From the NCBI GenBank assembly GCA_933228895.1, contig OW121852.1, positions 131,497,544-131,561,543 of the forward strand: a DNA stretch of 64,000 nucleotides, read 5' to 3'. A program made the translations under genes and the position numbers. This stretch comes from Platycnemis pennipes. Taxonomy: Eukaryota; Arthropoda; Insecta; Odonata; Platycnemididae. The notes beneath the pieces are model-generated. The model worked only from the letters and a program-made list of their open reading frames with translations, did no database searches and was not told where the DNA came from. Positions 31,840 through 42,774 of this stretch are shown one piece after another. The number at the start of each line of letters is the position of its first letter. Position 1 is the first letter of the stretch.

Positions 31840-33347
31840 CGGATTCGGAAAATACGTGTTCAGTCCCGTTTTAAGGATATTGATCCGAAAAGTGAAAGTC
31901 ATGCCATTTTTTAAATATTTTCAGCACTTATAGAACTAAAGTTCCTCTATCTATTAAAGTAAAGATAATTATAACCAACCCATACCCCTTTTTGCACAAA
32001 TTGCATTTGAAATTACATGCTATTAACGGCGAGAATGGCCTTCACATGGGAATATAACGTTTAAAAATACCATAGTGACATGTCATTTTTGCAAAAAACT
32101 GATATTTTATGCGTAATTTCACAAGAAATAAAATGACACTAAAAAAAGGCATCAACCCACCGTATTTTTCGCTAAATCCACCTATTTCTGCGCTTATAGC
32201 AGACGAAATGCGTTAGTTGACTTCAAGTGGCGCTGCGGTCGCTGTAGCCAAAATGATTGGCGTTTGAATAATATCATTAGTAATGAGATATTAAAGAATA
32301 TTTCAAGAAATATTATAACACCACGTTTGATAGTAATATTCTGGTGTTATACATTACTAAATTCATTGAGTACATGAATTTATTTTCGTAAAGAAAATGC
32401 TGAATTGACTCCATCGTCGGCTTGATTAAAATTATCATAAAAAAATTAATTCTTCGTCATACGTCATATCTTGTGATACTAGGTAATTTTCTTTGTGAAG
32501 TAAGGATCACTTAGCAGGCATATAGGTACTTGTACTTATATGAATAAGATTTCTTAGAAAACTTGACTCAAGCAGTCGCGAGCCAACCTCCTTAAATTCG
32601 AAGAATCAGTTCATATCAATTCATCGACTTCCGTTTTTATTTACGCTATTACAGGCAATCTTCTCATCCCTGCATATTCTTTTGAAGTAACACTAGTTGG
32701 GGTAGCGACAACGATACCAAAACGGGTATCCATCCAAAGTAAATTAACAGAAACATAATGCTATTTCATCTCATAGTAATTGACCAGACATACGTCCATG
32801 GACCTATATCCATTCTATTCTAGAATCTAGGTTCTAGAATCATTTGTTATTCAAACTAACGTTGAAGGCGTCACTTTGCAAAACTATGTTACATCCATTG
32901 TTTAACTCACTGGGTATGATGCTCACTTGTTTATTGAGAGACATCGATCCTGGGTTTCAACGCGTTGTGTCAGTTTCCAGGACCTTGGAAGTGAAACACA
33001 AGGCGTCGAAATCTTATGGCATAAAAATATCTCAATCGAGCCTGGAAAGCTTAGTGTCTAGATGATAGAGGAGAGGGGGGGGGTTCTTTGGCTTTTTTAT
33101 ATTCTTGGGTGACAGGTGATTGTGAGAAATTACTGCCAAAGTCCTCCGTACACAAAGGATCCAAAACTAACAATTAATAATTCAATTAAATGCACACTTC
33201 TTAACTTTATTATTCACAAAAATGTCTTCACTACACCAAAATAAACACTTCTCAAACATCCAAAATTAGCAATCCAACGTCAATTCATTCACATTTTATT
33301 ACAGGCAACCCGTTTCTAAGCAGTTTGCTAAAATAAAACCCAGCCAA
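31840..33347. other. Unassigned AT-rich interval
   Basis: About 1.5 kb of AT-rich DNA. A 73-codon plus frame at 32844-33065 has no domain. Nothing else recognised. Confidence 0.3.
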
Positions 33348-33476
33348 GGGGGAGTGTGCTTGAATCGTTCGAGATTCATTCCGGTTCGGAATAATCCCGA
33401 ATGCGAGGTAAAAACTTACGAGTGAGTCCGTAGTAACGCACCAGAATGAATCTCGAGTAATTCAAGAACACCCCCC
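33348..33476. mobile_element. Small inverted-repeat element
   Basis: GGGGGAGTGTGCTTGAATCG, then CGAGATTCATTC, is mirrored imperfectly by GAATGAATCTCGAG and TTCAAGAACACCCCCC. Arms of about 35 bp flank about 60 bp, giving a 129-bp fold-back. Single copy in the window. Confidence 0.6.
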
Positions 33477-33929
33477 AATGTCTAGAATCACTCTTAAAAT
33501 GTATCTAATGAAGAATATTATAATAGCTTCTAAAATGTAAGAAGAATATTATTTTCATAAACGTTAGATATTAATTACAGCCTAGCTCGGTTGTCTTATC
33601 AGTGTGCATTGTGAATTATACCCATTGTGTTTATTTAATTATGCATTGTTTGCATCGTCATGTGCGCCGTGAATTTCGTGTTAAAAAAAGGACGTAGCAT
33701 CGTAATATTGTGCACTGTGGTCCACCTGCAACTATGCTTGCTCTAAATGGACCGCATTTGGAGGCGTTAATTAAATAATTAAAACAATACTTTTGTTGTT
33801 GCTACACGTTAATGAATGGTGCTCCGCCAGTTATCGTATGTTCTGTTGGTACGCCTGCATCGCCTCTCCACTTCTCCTGGATGCAGGGAATGCCGAACTT
33901 CGCTCCTTTATGCGTTCGTTTCGTTGGAA
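33477..33929. other. Unassigned interval
   Basis: AT-rich; nothing recognised. Confidence 0.3.
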
Positions 33930-33942
33930 CCATTCCATAACG

Positions 33943-34122
33943 TCTGATATTTGTTTTGTTTGTTTGGGAGATGTTGGTGCGTTGCTGGGGGAGTGAAGCG
34001 GGGGATTGTTGTGGTTGTTGATATTTTGTAGAGAGGAAGAATAGAGGAGACACTGATAAGCAGCGTTTTCTTTATTGAAATTAGTGTTCTCCCGTGATAT
34101 TTGCCGGACGTTACACCCCCCT
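33943..34122 (-). mobile_element. CAAA-tailed retroposon, copy 2, with 13-bp target duplication
   Basis: Flanked by the identical 13-mer CCATTCCATAACG at 33930-33942 and 34123-34135. On the minus strand it starts AGGGGGGTGTAACGTCCGG and ends CCAAACAAACAAAACAAATA, i.e. a CAAA-rich tail next to the duplication. That is the signature of target-primed insertion of a short retroposon. No tRNA promoter is visible, so it may be a LINE-derived 3' piece or a non-tRNA SINE. Confidence 0.85.
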
Positions 34123-34340
34123 CCATTCCATAACGGCAATTCTTCTAAATACATATATAATCTAAGAAGTGATCTACGTTAGGAAAGAGTAATTAAGGTC
34201 GAGTGTGCTTTCTAACATTTCGCTCCTAAACGCTATTCAGTTTCTGCTGCTGGAGGAACAAATTTACCTTACAATCGAGTCACATACGGTTTTCAATAGC
34301 TTCAACGGTTCAGGGTTATTTCCATCCTCCGTCTGACCTA

Positions 34341-34450
34341 TATCCTTAAACCTTAGACGACATCCATGCCCGCGGCGGGATTCGAACCGCAGGCACACAA
34401 GAACTGCTTCCGCGGACGTCTATTAGCATCGGCCAACGGTAACTTTCAGT
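34341..34450 (-). mobile_element. tRNA-derived SINE, family S2, copy 2
   Basis: Minus strand B box CGGTTCGAATCCC followed by CGGGCATGGATGTCGTCTAAGG, the S2 3' module. Same strand as copy 1 at 31712. Confidence 0.75.
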
Positions 34451-35976
34451 TACGGTGGGTGGAGAGCTGTATTCGCGACTCAGGTAAAAAAATATCTCTT
34501 TTGCTATTCATTTTAAACTGATTTTCAACAGATTTTCTTCACTAATTTGCAATTCATCTGTAATTGCTTTGCAAATTGAAACACGAAGCATATCAGTTGA
34601 AAATCAGTTGCAGATGACCTCAAGAAAAGATGGAGAATGAGTTGCGAGCCAGATGAAAATTAGTTGAAAATCAATTACAATTGATTTAAAAAATAGTAGA
34701 AAATGAGTTGTAATGCAGTTGCAAATCAGTTGCAAAATAGTTTTTAAGTAAAAAGCAGTTCCATCACTGTTTTATTTAATATGACCCTGAGAGCACAAAG
34801 TTTGCAGTTTCATGGTAGTGCGATAATCAACACAAAAATGTAACAAGGCAGTAAACTTTGGTTTTCCCCACATAATATTAATATACCTACTAACTACGTA
34901 GTTTAATATTTAATATACTATCTACGTAACATACGTTTCTACGACACTTCGTCATCAGGTAAACTAATAATTACGCTGCGTACTAGTCGAAACTTATAGT
35001 GGTACAGTATTATTCTGTGCACAAAAATTATTTAGTTGACTATTACAAAAAAATGACTTCGACAAAAATGGCAGAAAAACGCCAAATCCAACCGCTTCTA
35101 CAGGAATTACGCCAGAAACCATCAACACATAACAAAAATATAATAATAAATACCTTTATTTACCAGATGTCCAGTTCAAATGAATTATACAAAATTTACA
35201 CAACAGCACCTCAACACACAATCAATGGCACTTCCTCAGCGTTTCCGAAGACACTATCTATGCATTACCAAAATTTTAAACGAAAAGAAAGAGTTCATTG
35301 ATATCACATCATTTTGTTGCCAAACAGTTATTCACTCGGCAATATAATGCAAACCAAACAAAACGGAACCTCACTTGGCATCAAATACAGGAAAAAGGTC
35401 CAAATACCCCACTACAGTACCATATCTGCTAGCAGTAAAGTAACACACGTTGAAGCTTCAAGGATCCTTCGTTCAACGACGTATTTTTTAACAACTTCGT
35501 AACGTTACTGGTAACTTCGGAGAACAAGTAGGGTAAAGGGGGGTGAATCGGGCCACAAAAAGGAAAATCGTCGATTTCCTCGTTTGTGTAAACAGTTACA
35601 TTCTGAAAGCATTATCAGCAAAGGACTTGATGTTTTTCCAGTTTAAAACGCAATTTTCAGCGTGGTTGCTCTGAATAGAACGGTCCTGGAGCAATTTCTT
35701 CAAGAGACTGCATGGTCCTATTCGCCCGACGACTTGGAGGGCGAATCGGACCAGATTAGAGGCTGAATCGGACCAGTAAAATAACGTTATAAATTTTAGT
35801 TTTCTTAAGTTTTATTCCATAAAATTTTGAAATTTTGCATCATTGCTTTTAACAATGTAGTGCAGTCTGGAGATATTTCGACGACACCTTCTTAGAGTCA
35901 AACATAACTTAACAAATAGACATACATCACCAAATCTGAACATATAGAACAAAATAGAACAAATTTACCAAAACAA

Positions 35977-37689
35977 TTAAGCACATTTACCACAAGTAAA
36001 TTTATCTCGCCCCTTAGCACCTACACACAGCTCATGGTACCAACAATTACACTTCATGCACTTAACCCAGTCTCTAAACTTTGACGAATTCGCACAATTA
36101 TAAGACTTGGAGCAGAAGCCACAAAGCGTATCATCAGCTGAGTTTTCCCCATTCTCAGTATTGCCGTCCCTATCTGAAGATGATTCATATAAGTTTCTGC
36201 AAGTTCCCTTCGCGTTCCTAATATTTTGTTTCTTCAGTCGTTGCTTTGTTTCTTCTATTACAGCTGGAGAAGTAAGTATTTGAGCAATTTGCTTTCTTGA
36301 CCTTTTCACATTGACTTTCATTCTTTTTTCTGGTGTAGGTAGTAAATTATGGAAAGACCTACCCAAAGTATTTGACGATTCCTCAGATGTTGATGTCGAG
36401 GATTGGCTTTCTTCATAGGGACTGGCAGTTAATTTTTGATCGGAAGATGAATTTGTCGAAAAAGGAGTTGATGCTTCTTCTGGGGCGTGTGAGCTTCCGA
36501 GATTAGAAGGATGAAGATCTAACTCCGTCAGGATACCGGGATTCAGAGGGAATATTCCTGTTGATCGGAATCCATTTTCAGCGTTGCCGATTGTTGCGGC
36601 TTTGCTCCATGCATTTCGAAAAAGCCGACCAAAATTAAATTTAGTCATCTTTCTATCCCCCTTACAAACTGTCATATACGCATTTGTTTCAATATCGTAT
36701 TATGTCTTTAATGGTTTATAAAAAGACCTGTCCAGAGGTTGCAACCTTTGTGTAGTGTGGCTGGGCAGTGATAAGAGAGTGATCTCATTCCTTTCACAGA
36801 ACAGTAGAACAGGAAGAGTCTTGTGTGATGCGTGGCCATCGAGGACTAAAATGCATCGGCCAGGAATCCTGTTTGCTTGAAAGTGCTTTAGCCACTCCAA
36901 AAAAAGATCCTCATTTATCCACCCTGAATCGGACATAAAAATTTTAGATCCCAACGGAAATCCATCCTCCCATTCCTTATGGAACTTTTTCCCCTTAAAA
37001 ATTACAAAAGGTGGTATGTAATGTCCACTTGCATTGCAGCACGCAACAACTGTCACCAATTCCCCCTTTTCCACTGACGTATGTTTTATGACTACCTTAG
37101 ATCCTGTTCTTGCAACATTCTTTTGGGTTTGGCGATTATTTGATACACATCCCGTTTCGTCAACGTTGTATATAAGGTGGGGCCTATCCATAACTCCAGC
37201 CTCAGCCATCGAAATAGTTAACTTTGAAAAAAAATCGTCTACATCTTCCTTATTTAAACCCTCAGCTCGAGCCACTGACAAACCTTCGGGTTTTCGAAGA
37301 CTTAAAGGATGTCTAGATATAAAATTCAAGAACCAATCCTTGCCTGCTCGTTTTTTTAACGCACAGAAATTGTTTTTTATGTTGTTTTCAATGGAAAATT
37401 CATATGCCACCTTCATGACATCATCTCTTGTCAATCCGAACCCAATTTCACATAACCTAAGAATTCTTCTAATTAATGCTTCCTCTTCTTCCACTGAGAA
37501 GACATTTTGCCCCCCTCTTGTCTTCAATTTTTCCGTATCCGCTACTATCCTACGATAGAGGCAAGTACGGGGAACATTGAAAAGTTCGGCAGAATGCCTC
37601 ATGCTTCTTCCCTCTCTGAAAGCTTTCAGCGCCATTCTCATATCCTCCTCTGTCCATGTCTGTTCCGTTTTTCGCCGGTACTTCCCCGT
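35977..37689 (-). pseudogene. Pogo/Tigger-like transposase with C-terminal PHD-like finger, one in-frame stop
   Basis: Cut-and-paste transposase that would bind the element's ends and move it. The reading frame runs 37641-35977 and is interrupted only by a TAA at 36702-36700; the next eight codons and the 232-codon downstream frame are in phase. Numbered from the Met at 37641: a helix-turn-helix psq-type start (residues 1-35, FNVPRTCLYRR), a CENP-B/Tc5-type DNA-binding region (50-120, KDWFLNFISRHPLSLRKPE), then the DDE domain with D161 (NVDETG), D268 (LVLDGHASH) and D304 (QPLDRSFYKP), a D-D35D spacing. The C-terminus after the stop is Ser-rich and ends in a C4HC3-like finger (CGFC, CMKCNCWYHELC, CGKC). 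Coding continues upstream of the Met (GKYRRKT) to an acceptor-like TTTTGGATTAAG at about 37690, so a first exon is likely. The stop falls just after the third Asp region. Confidence 0.9.
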
Positions 37690-38059
37690 CTTAATCCAAA
37701 AGGAAAAACATTAACGGTAAGCGAAAATTATCACTTTCATAAATACGTTTTAAATGAAATTTTGCTAATGTTACGCTATCAAAAGGAGGTTGTAAGGCGT
37801 TCCACAACTGATTCTGTTGCCATATATAATATTTAATACTCTGGCAATTCCTCTATCACGTACAATATATCACCTCCTTTTCTTTCAGATTGGAAAATAT
37901 AGACCACTGAGTAATGTAGAATGTATAGGTATGGAACTCAATGTGAATTATTAACAATAAATTTCCATCACGAAATGCGTATGTTTTATGATATTGTTTC
38001 AGCGAATAATTGGTTAATATATATGGAACAGTACACAACATATGTTACATCAAACGAAG

Positions 38060-38140
38060 GTAGCTTACCTCTCGCTCAGCCTGTAAATCGTGCTCGTCGC
38101 CGTAATAATTCACCTCTATGACGGGGAAAATCTCTTTCCT
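38060..38140 (-). other. Possible first (untranslated) exon end of the transposase gene
   Basis: On the minus strand GCTGAGCGAGAG is followed by GTAAGCTACC, a good donor, about 380 bases upstream of the acceptor-like site at 37690. No start codon is visible just before it, so the link to the transposase is inferred. Confidence 0.3.
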
Positions 38141-39844
38141 CCTCCTCGTTATACGTAGTAAATATCTATAACGTGATATAGAATAGCATTAAAATAGGTT
38201 TATTCCATTAAACTTCTTATAATACTTAAATAAAAGAGTATGGCCTAAAAACAAATTTTTAGCCACTTTCGCTCAAACATTCTTATAAACATTTGATGTT
38301 TTTAATGTAAAACATTAAGTGTAAGTAAGCAATTTATCAATATTAGTTGTATATCTACTTACTTTTCAGTAGCAGAAGGAATTTTTCCAAGTGTCAGTTG
38401 AGTATAACTGGTTCAATGCTTCACTCTCGATCAGCGGCTTGGAACTGAACTCCTGCGCGTGCTGGTCCTTTTCACCCGACTAAGTAATATGATTTTGTAT
38501 CATGTTTGGTAACTCCGATATTCATACAAGGCTCAAAAAAGTAACCTAATGTGGCAGCTATGGTATTAGATTTCCTTTCAGGAAAGAAAAACTTGGAATC
38601 TGAGTAAGCGCTACAATGTCACCTTACTTTGAACCTATACGAGGTTTTCTAAATACCCAATTTCACACCTCTCTCGTATGGTAGGCTTCCATTCGACAGA
38701 GTATCATTTGCTTAAATTCAGTCGTCGAGTTCTCGTTTTCACTCTACTAGAAGGACAAGATTACAAAGAAGCAATTCCTAAAACGTAGTCAGTCTCAAGT
38801 GATACCGTTTCGGGTCTGAGCGCACTTTTTGAAAAGCGTTCCTATTCACCCGCTGGTCCGATTCACCCCCCTTTACCCTATTCTACGGTTGAGAAAATCT
38901 GTAAAGACAATAAAACGCAGATGCTACAGAAAAAAACGGATTTCTAAGCAGACATTATTCCATTGCCTTTAATTTCAAAGTACACTTACCACTACGATAC
39001 AGCCTCAGTACACAAGTACCTAGCGGATGAACCGGAACCAAATTATTCTTTAGAATACAAGAATGCATAAGACAACTGTATATTATGTAACTAGAATGTG
39101 AAAAAACACTGAGATGATAAATTTCAACTACACTCCAATAAGATTCGGCACATATGTTTACGTGAGTTTCTTGCGTTTCCATGCGCGGGCACGATTTAAC
39201 AAAAGAAAACTGCCGAAGCAAGCGCAGCCAACCTGGCCAAATGAGCGGAATTTCTACCGGATGATATTGTTTAAGCTCAGTAATGGGCTAATAATGACGA
39301 AAGAATGTATGCCGATGTACCAGTAATTCCGTTTTTTATAAATATTTGAACGAGTATCATGGTGAACTATTGAAAACATTATGTTAAATTTGTTTTGGTT
39401 GGTAATTTTTGGTTTCAAATTTGGTCGACAGCATCCGTCATTAGGACTTTATTATCGTGTCTTGGTCTACAGCAAACTTCAATCAGTGAAGTTATCTTTA
39501 GACGTTAAATTGACCAAATTTAGAAGTCTACAATTTTTAGTGTGCTCTCAGGGGAGTTGTAAAAGAATTTTAAAATCGGTAGCAAAATTGAGTGAAAATC
39601 AGTTGCATAAGAATTAAAGAATAAAAACCAGTTGCAATACAGTTAAGCAGAAAATCAGTTGAAAAATAGTTTGATAATGTGTTGCAAAATTGAGTGAAAA
39701 TGGGTTCCAAATGAGCATGACACTATAAATTGGGATGCAAACCAGTGAAAATCAGTTCAAAATCAGTTGAAGATGAGTTTATTGTGTTTAAAAGAGTTTC
39801 AAACCAGTTTCAAATGAATTGCAGAAGAGATATTTTTACCTGAG

Positions 39845-40069
39845 GAGTCATTGACTGTGCATCATATTTATTTTCCAAGTGCGTCGAAAAAAATACTAAG
39901 ATTACATTTAATGTAAGCACAGCTGATTTTACGGAACCATACATTTTGGAAATTATAGAATAATTTTATATTGCATTTTTACCTTAATTAAAGCATATTA
40001 TGACTTGGCAAAACAAAGAATGCCATGGAAACCATTGATAGTTTTCCGCGCGGTATTTGAAATTCAGGT
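39845..40069. other. Unassigned AT-rich interval
   Basis: Nothing recognised. Confidence 0.3.
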
Positions 40070-40195
40070 GAACTTAATATTCGTAATTCGAAATGCTTTT
40101 TTGAGTCGGTGTCACTCCGTGGTATTATGATCATATTATCATCAAATTAGAGAAGTTCATTGCCAAACCGACATATTCAAAATAATTCACTCAGT
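40070..40195 (+). mobile_element. LINE A fragment, left of a SINE insertion
   Basis: Degraded LINE A C-terminal coding (ATCAAATTAGAGAAGTTCAT, CCAAACCGACATATTCAAAAT). It stops at the SINE and resumes at 40469 with TACGCCTCGTACAAGTATGG. Confidence 0.7.
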
Positions 40196-40468
40196 GATTC
40201 AACCAGAATGTTGGTCTTTGATAGGTGAGACTACAGCTCACCCCGCACTAAGTGGCTAACACACACAATGGCGTGTGAAATTCACACATTCAGAGTAGGG
40301 GGTCAGTTCCTTTCCCTGGGCCACCTGCGATTTCCTACGAGGTTCTGACACGCAGAAAATCGAATCGCGAGGATATTTGATGGGGGTGTCCAGAAAGGCT
40401 CGGGATTTGAACCCGGGACCCTCAGGTCAGTACCTCAGTGCCCTACCCACTAGGCCACCATGACCCCC
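40196..40468 (-). mobile_element. tRNA-derived SINE inserted in LINE A
   Basis: The minus strand starts GGGGGTCATGGTGGCCTAGTGG (A box) and carries GGGTTCAAATCCC (B box) at about 40408, followed by a tRNA-unrelated body to about 40196. It splits the LINE A copy, so it is younger than that copy. It is the most tRNA-like SINE head here, but its body marks it as a retroposon. Confidence 0.8.
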
Positions 40469-40735
40469 ATTACGCCTCGTACAAGTATGGATATGAATTT
40501 CGATTAGACGGATAGCATAATTAGTGGCATGTTGGTGTAAGGACTTGAAGCTAACCCAACCAACAGCATGTTTCTGCATGCTTGTCCTTTGCTAGATTAA
40601 TATGTTTTAAATTGTTAAGTTTTCATTAGCATATGGTTACTAATGCTTTTATGCATGATTTATAATGCATGTTAGGTGTAGCTTCATCCCCTGCCTCACA
40701 CCTTTATGGTATAATGCAGGAAATTATGTAGATGT
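40469..40735 (+). mobile_element. LINE A 3' end, right of SINE
   Basis: 3' untranslated region of a diverged LINE A with hairpin arms CCCCTGCCTCACACC and GGTATAATGCAGG, ending TTATGTAGATGTAGA. Confidence 0.75.
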
Positions 40736-40904
40736 AGAAGAGCAGGCTAATACCGGGTTTCTCTTCCACCCTTCCTCCTTCCTTTCCCTTCCATATCGGT
40801 CATATCCATTTATTACCATGTAGATACTAACCATGTAGCTGCAGGTGACCCTATTATCTACAATGTTTACATGTAGTATTACGTGTAGTATTACATGTAG
40901 TATT

Positions 40905-41738
40905 ATTTAAACGTGGAATCCATTAAATATCTTGGAATAAGACTGGCACATGATCTTTCCTGGGGTAAACACACACGTGAAATAATGGGTCAGCGAATCG
41001 TAAACTGGGATTCCTCAAAAGAGTATTGGGTAAATGTGACGATCATGTACGAGAAATCAGCTACTTTTCCCTTGTTAGACCTCATTTGGAATATGCTGCC
41101 AGTGTATGGGATCCCTACGAAATCGGTCTAAATAACGAACTTGAACGTGTGCAGCAAAGATCGGCAAGATCTGTAAAGGGACGGTGCGACAACCATATTA
41201 GCTTAACCAGTCTATTAAATGAATTAAATTGGGAATCATTATCAGGTCGCATGTTGAAACTTAGACTTAATCTCTTAAGTAAATTCTAAGATAATATTTT
41301 CAGTGATGACGTTAAAAATATTTCGCGAACCCCAAACTTACTATAGTAGACTGGACCATAATTACATTATTAAGAAAATTATGTAAAAATAAATATAAAT
41401 TAGAGAAATTGATTGCCGAAATGACAGATTCAAAATGTCCTTTTTTTCTCGTACAATTAGGTATATGAATAGCGGTAAATATGTCCAATACGAGTGATTC
41501 AATCCATAGCATGTTGGTGAAAGGACTTGAAGGTAACCCAACTAACAGGACGTTTTTTGCATCCGTAGTTTGCTATTTTTATCTTTTTTAAATATTGCAG
41601 TTTAGACTAATATATTAATACTAATCCTTTTAAATGCATGATATGTAGTGCACGTTTGGTGAGAATTCACCCCCTGCCACACACACCTATGAGGTGGCTT
41701 GCAGGGTATTATGTAGATGTAGTTACCTAGTTGCATCT
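40905..41738 (+). mobile_element. LINE A, 5'-truncated copy
   Basis: Begins VESIKYLGIRLAHDLSWGKHT (frame from 40913), shifts near 41000, then GKCDDHVREISYFSLVRPHL and ASVWDPYEIGLNNELERVQQ (frame 41026-41289), stops, and continues to the hairpin and ATGTAGATGTAG tail. The reverse-transcriptase palm is missing. Indels between the two frames kill it. Confidence 0.85.
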
Positions 41739-41790
41739 CAATGTGCATGCTTAGTGACCTTCGCACCCTCGCGGTGGCTTGCGTGACTTT
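41739..41790 (+). mobile_element. Second LINE tail joined to the first
   Basis: Directly after the ATGTAGATGTAG end of the LINE A copy comes CAATGTGCATGCTTAGTGACC and a CCCTCGCGGTGGCTTGCG arm, a B-like 3' end in the same orientation. One element inserted at another's tail. Confidence 0.65.
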
Positions 41791-42074
41791 ATTGCAGCCC
41801 TGTAGCGTTCAGTGTTCGCCGTTTTCCACACCCCCGCGATTTCGCGAGTGCCATCCATTTCAACGGATTTCGTCGGACGACGCGATGGAGATTGGAACCG
41901 TTAGCGCGGGCGCCCCTCTTTTGGGGCCATCCATTAGTATTCCCCCTCGTCTCTCTCCTCCGTGCCTGAATGCAATGAATGCCATCCGGACTCTCCCCCA
42001 CCCCCATTAACGTTTCTTCCTAGTCCACGCCTGTCCTGAAAGAAAAGAATGCCCACTCACTCCACGGCTTCATC
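41791..42074. other. Unassigned CpG-rich interval
   Basis: Short GC-rich stretch with overlapping frames on both strands (89 and 72 codons). No domain or splice pair. Confidence 0.3.
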
Positions 42075-42077
42075 CTC

Positions 42078-42155
42078 GTCTACATAATACCCTGCGAGCC
42101 ACCATAAAGGGTATGTGGCAGGGGGCGAATATATACACCAAACATGCTTTACGCA
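42078..42155 (-). mobile_element. LINE tail fragment
   Basis: Minus-strand tail GTCTACATAATACCCTGCGA with hairpin partner GTGGCAGGGGG. Fewer than 80 bases remain. Confidence 0.7.
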
Positions 42156-42174
42156 GCATGTGGTTTGGTCGCTA

Positions 42175-42702
42175 AATGGGGTCGTTTACCATATTTTTTA
42201 TTGCCGAATGTGATAGAGGTTTTAAAATAAAACAACCCGTATTTTTCCGTTTTTTGATCCGTCAATTATTTCTCGAGCGGCGAAAAACTGATGTTTTTAA
42301 CCCTTTCGGAAAAGTGGGCGTGGTGCAACCTCTGACGTATAACGACTTCGTCCAATCACAACGGAGCCCGCGAAGCTACTTCGTCTTATCGCAATGGGGG
42401 GGCACAGCTGACTCTGCCAATGGAAGTTGTTGCGGCAGGATCTGTGCCAGCAGACCTTCCGAGAACCCCCCTCCACTCCCTTTCCTTCCCCTAAAAGCAG
42501 TGAAGGACGGGAGGAAAGTGACGTCAATGTTATCACAGCAGCTTTTTCAGTGGTCGTCACCTTTTGCTTATTTTAATTTTTGATTTATGAATGAATGGTT
42601 GTGGTTGGAAGATTCATTCTTTCACTAAAATTCTTTTTTCGTTTCCATCTAACGATTTCGTGTGCAAAATTGCGATTCCGGTTCCGAGTAAACGCCCCCA
42701 TT
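42175..42702 (-). mobile_element. M2 miniature element, full copy
   Basis: Left ATGGGGTCGTTTACC, right GTAAACGCCCCCAT. Same orientation as 6738-7291 and very close to it in sequence, including CCAATCACA and GTGACGTCAATG. Confidence 0.85.
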
Positions 42703-42774
42703 CTAGTCGATTGATCGCATCTTAAAAAAAGATTTAAAGAACAAAGCAAGCAGACGAAAACATGATGCTGTTCG

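Larger units (their letters stand above)
35531..38878 (-). mobile_element. Pogo/Tigger-like DNA transposon, nearly intact
   Basis: 3348 bp with inverted ends GGGTAAAGGGGGGTGAATCG at both termini (25 bp with one mismatch) and a TA on each side (35529-35530, 38879-38880), the expected target duplication of Tc1/mariner-superfamily insertions. It carries one transposase gene on the minus strand with a single stop. The GGGTGAATCGGACCA motif recurs inside each end (about 35713 inverted, 35740, 35764; about 38461 inverted), probably transposase-binding sites. High terminal identity suggests a fairly recent insertion. Confidence 0.92.
34479..39844. mobile_element. Unclassified long-inverted-repeat element carrying a nested pogo element
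   Basis: Left end CTCAGGTAAAAAAATATCTC (34479) is mirrored at the right end (GAGATATTTTTACCTGAG, to 39844). For about 250-280 bp inside each end both arms consist of degenerate units such as TTGAAAATCAGTTGCAAAT. Subtracting the nested pogo element (35531-38878) leaves about 2 kb. Internal frames (100 codons + at 34999, 70 codons + at 39114) match no family I know. No target duplication is evident. Confidence 0.65.

Noticed and set aside
40380..40468. Functional tRNA gene on the minus strand
   Set aside because: A and B boxes are present, but no closing acceptor stem; the sequence continues into a SINE body and sits inside a LINE. The same applies to 1675, 22470, 31712, 34341, 45950 and 55196.
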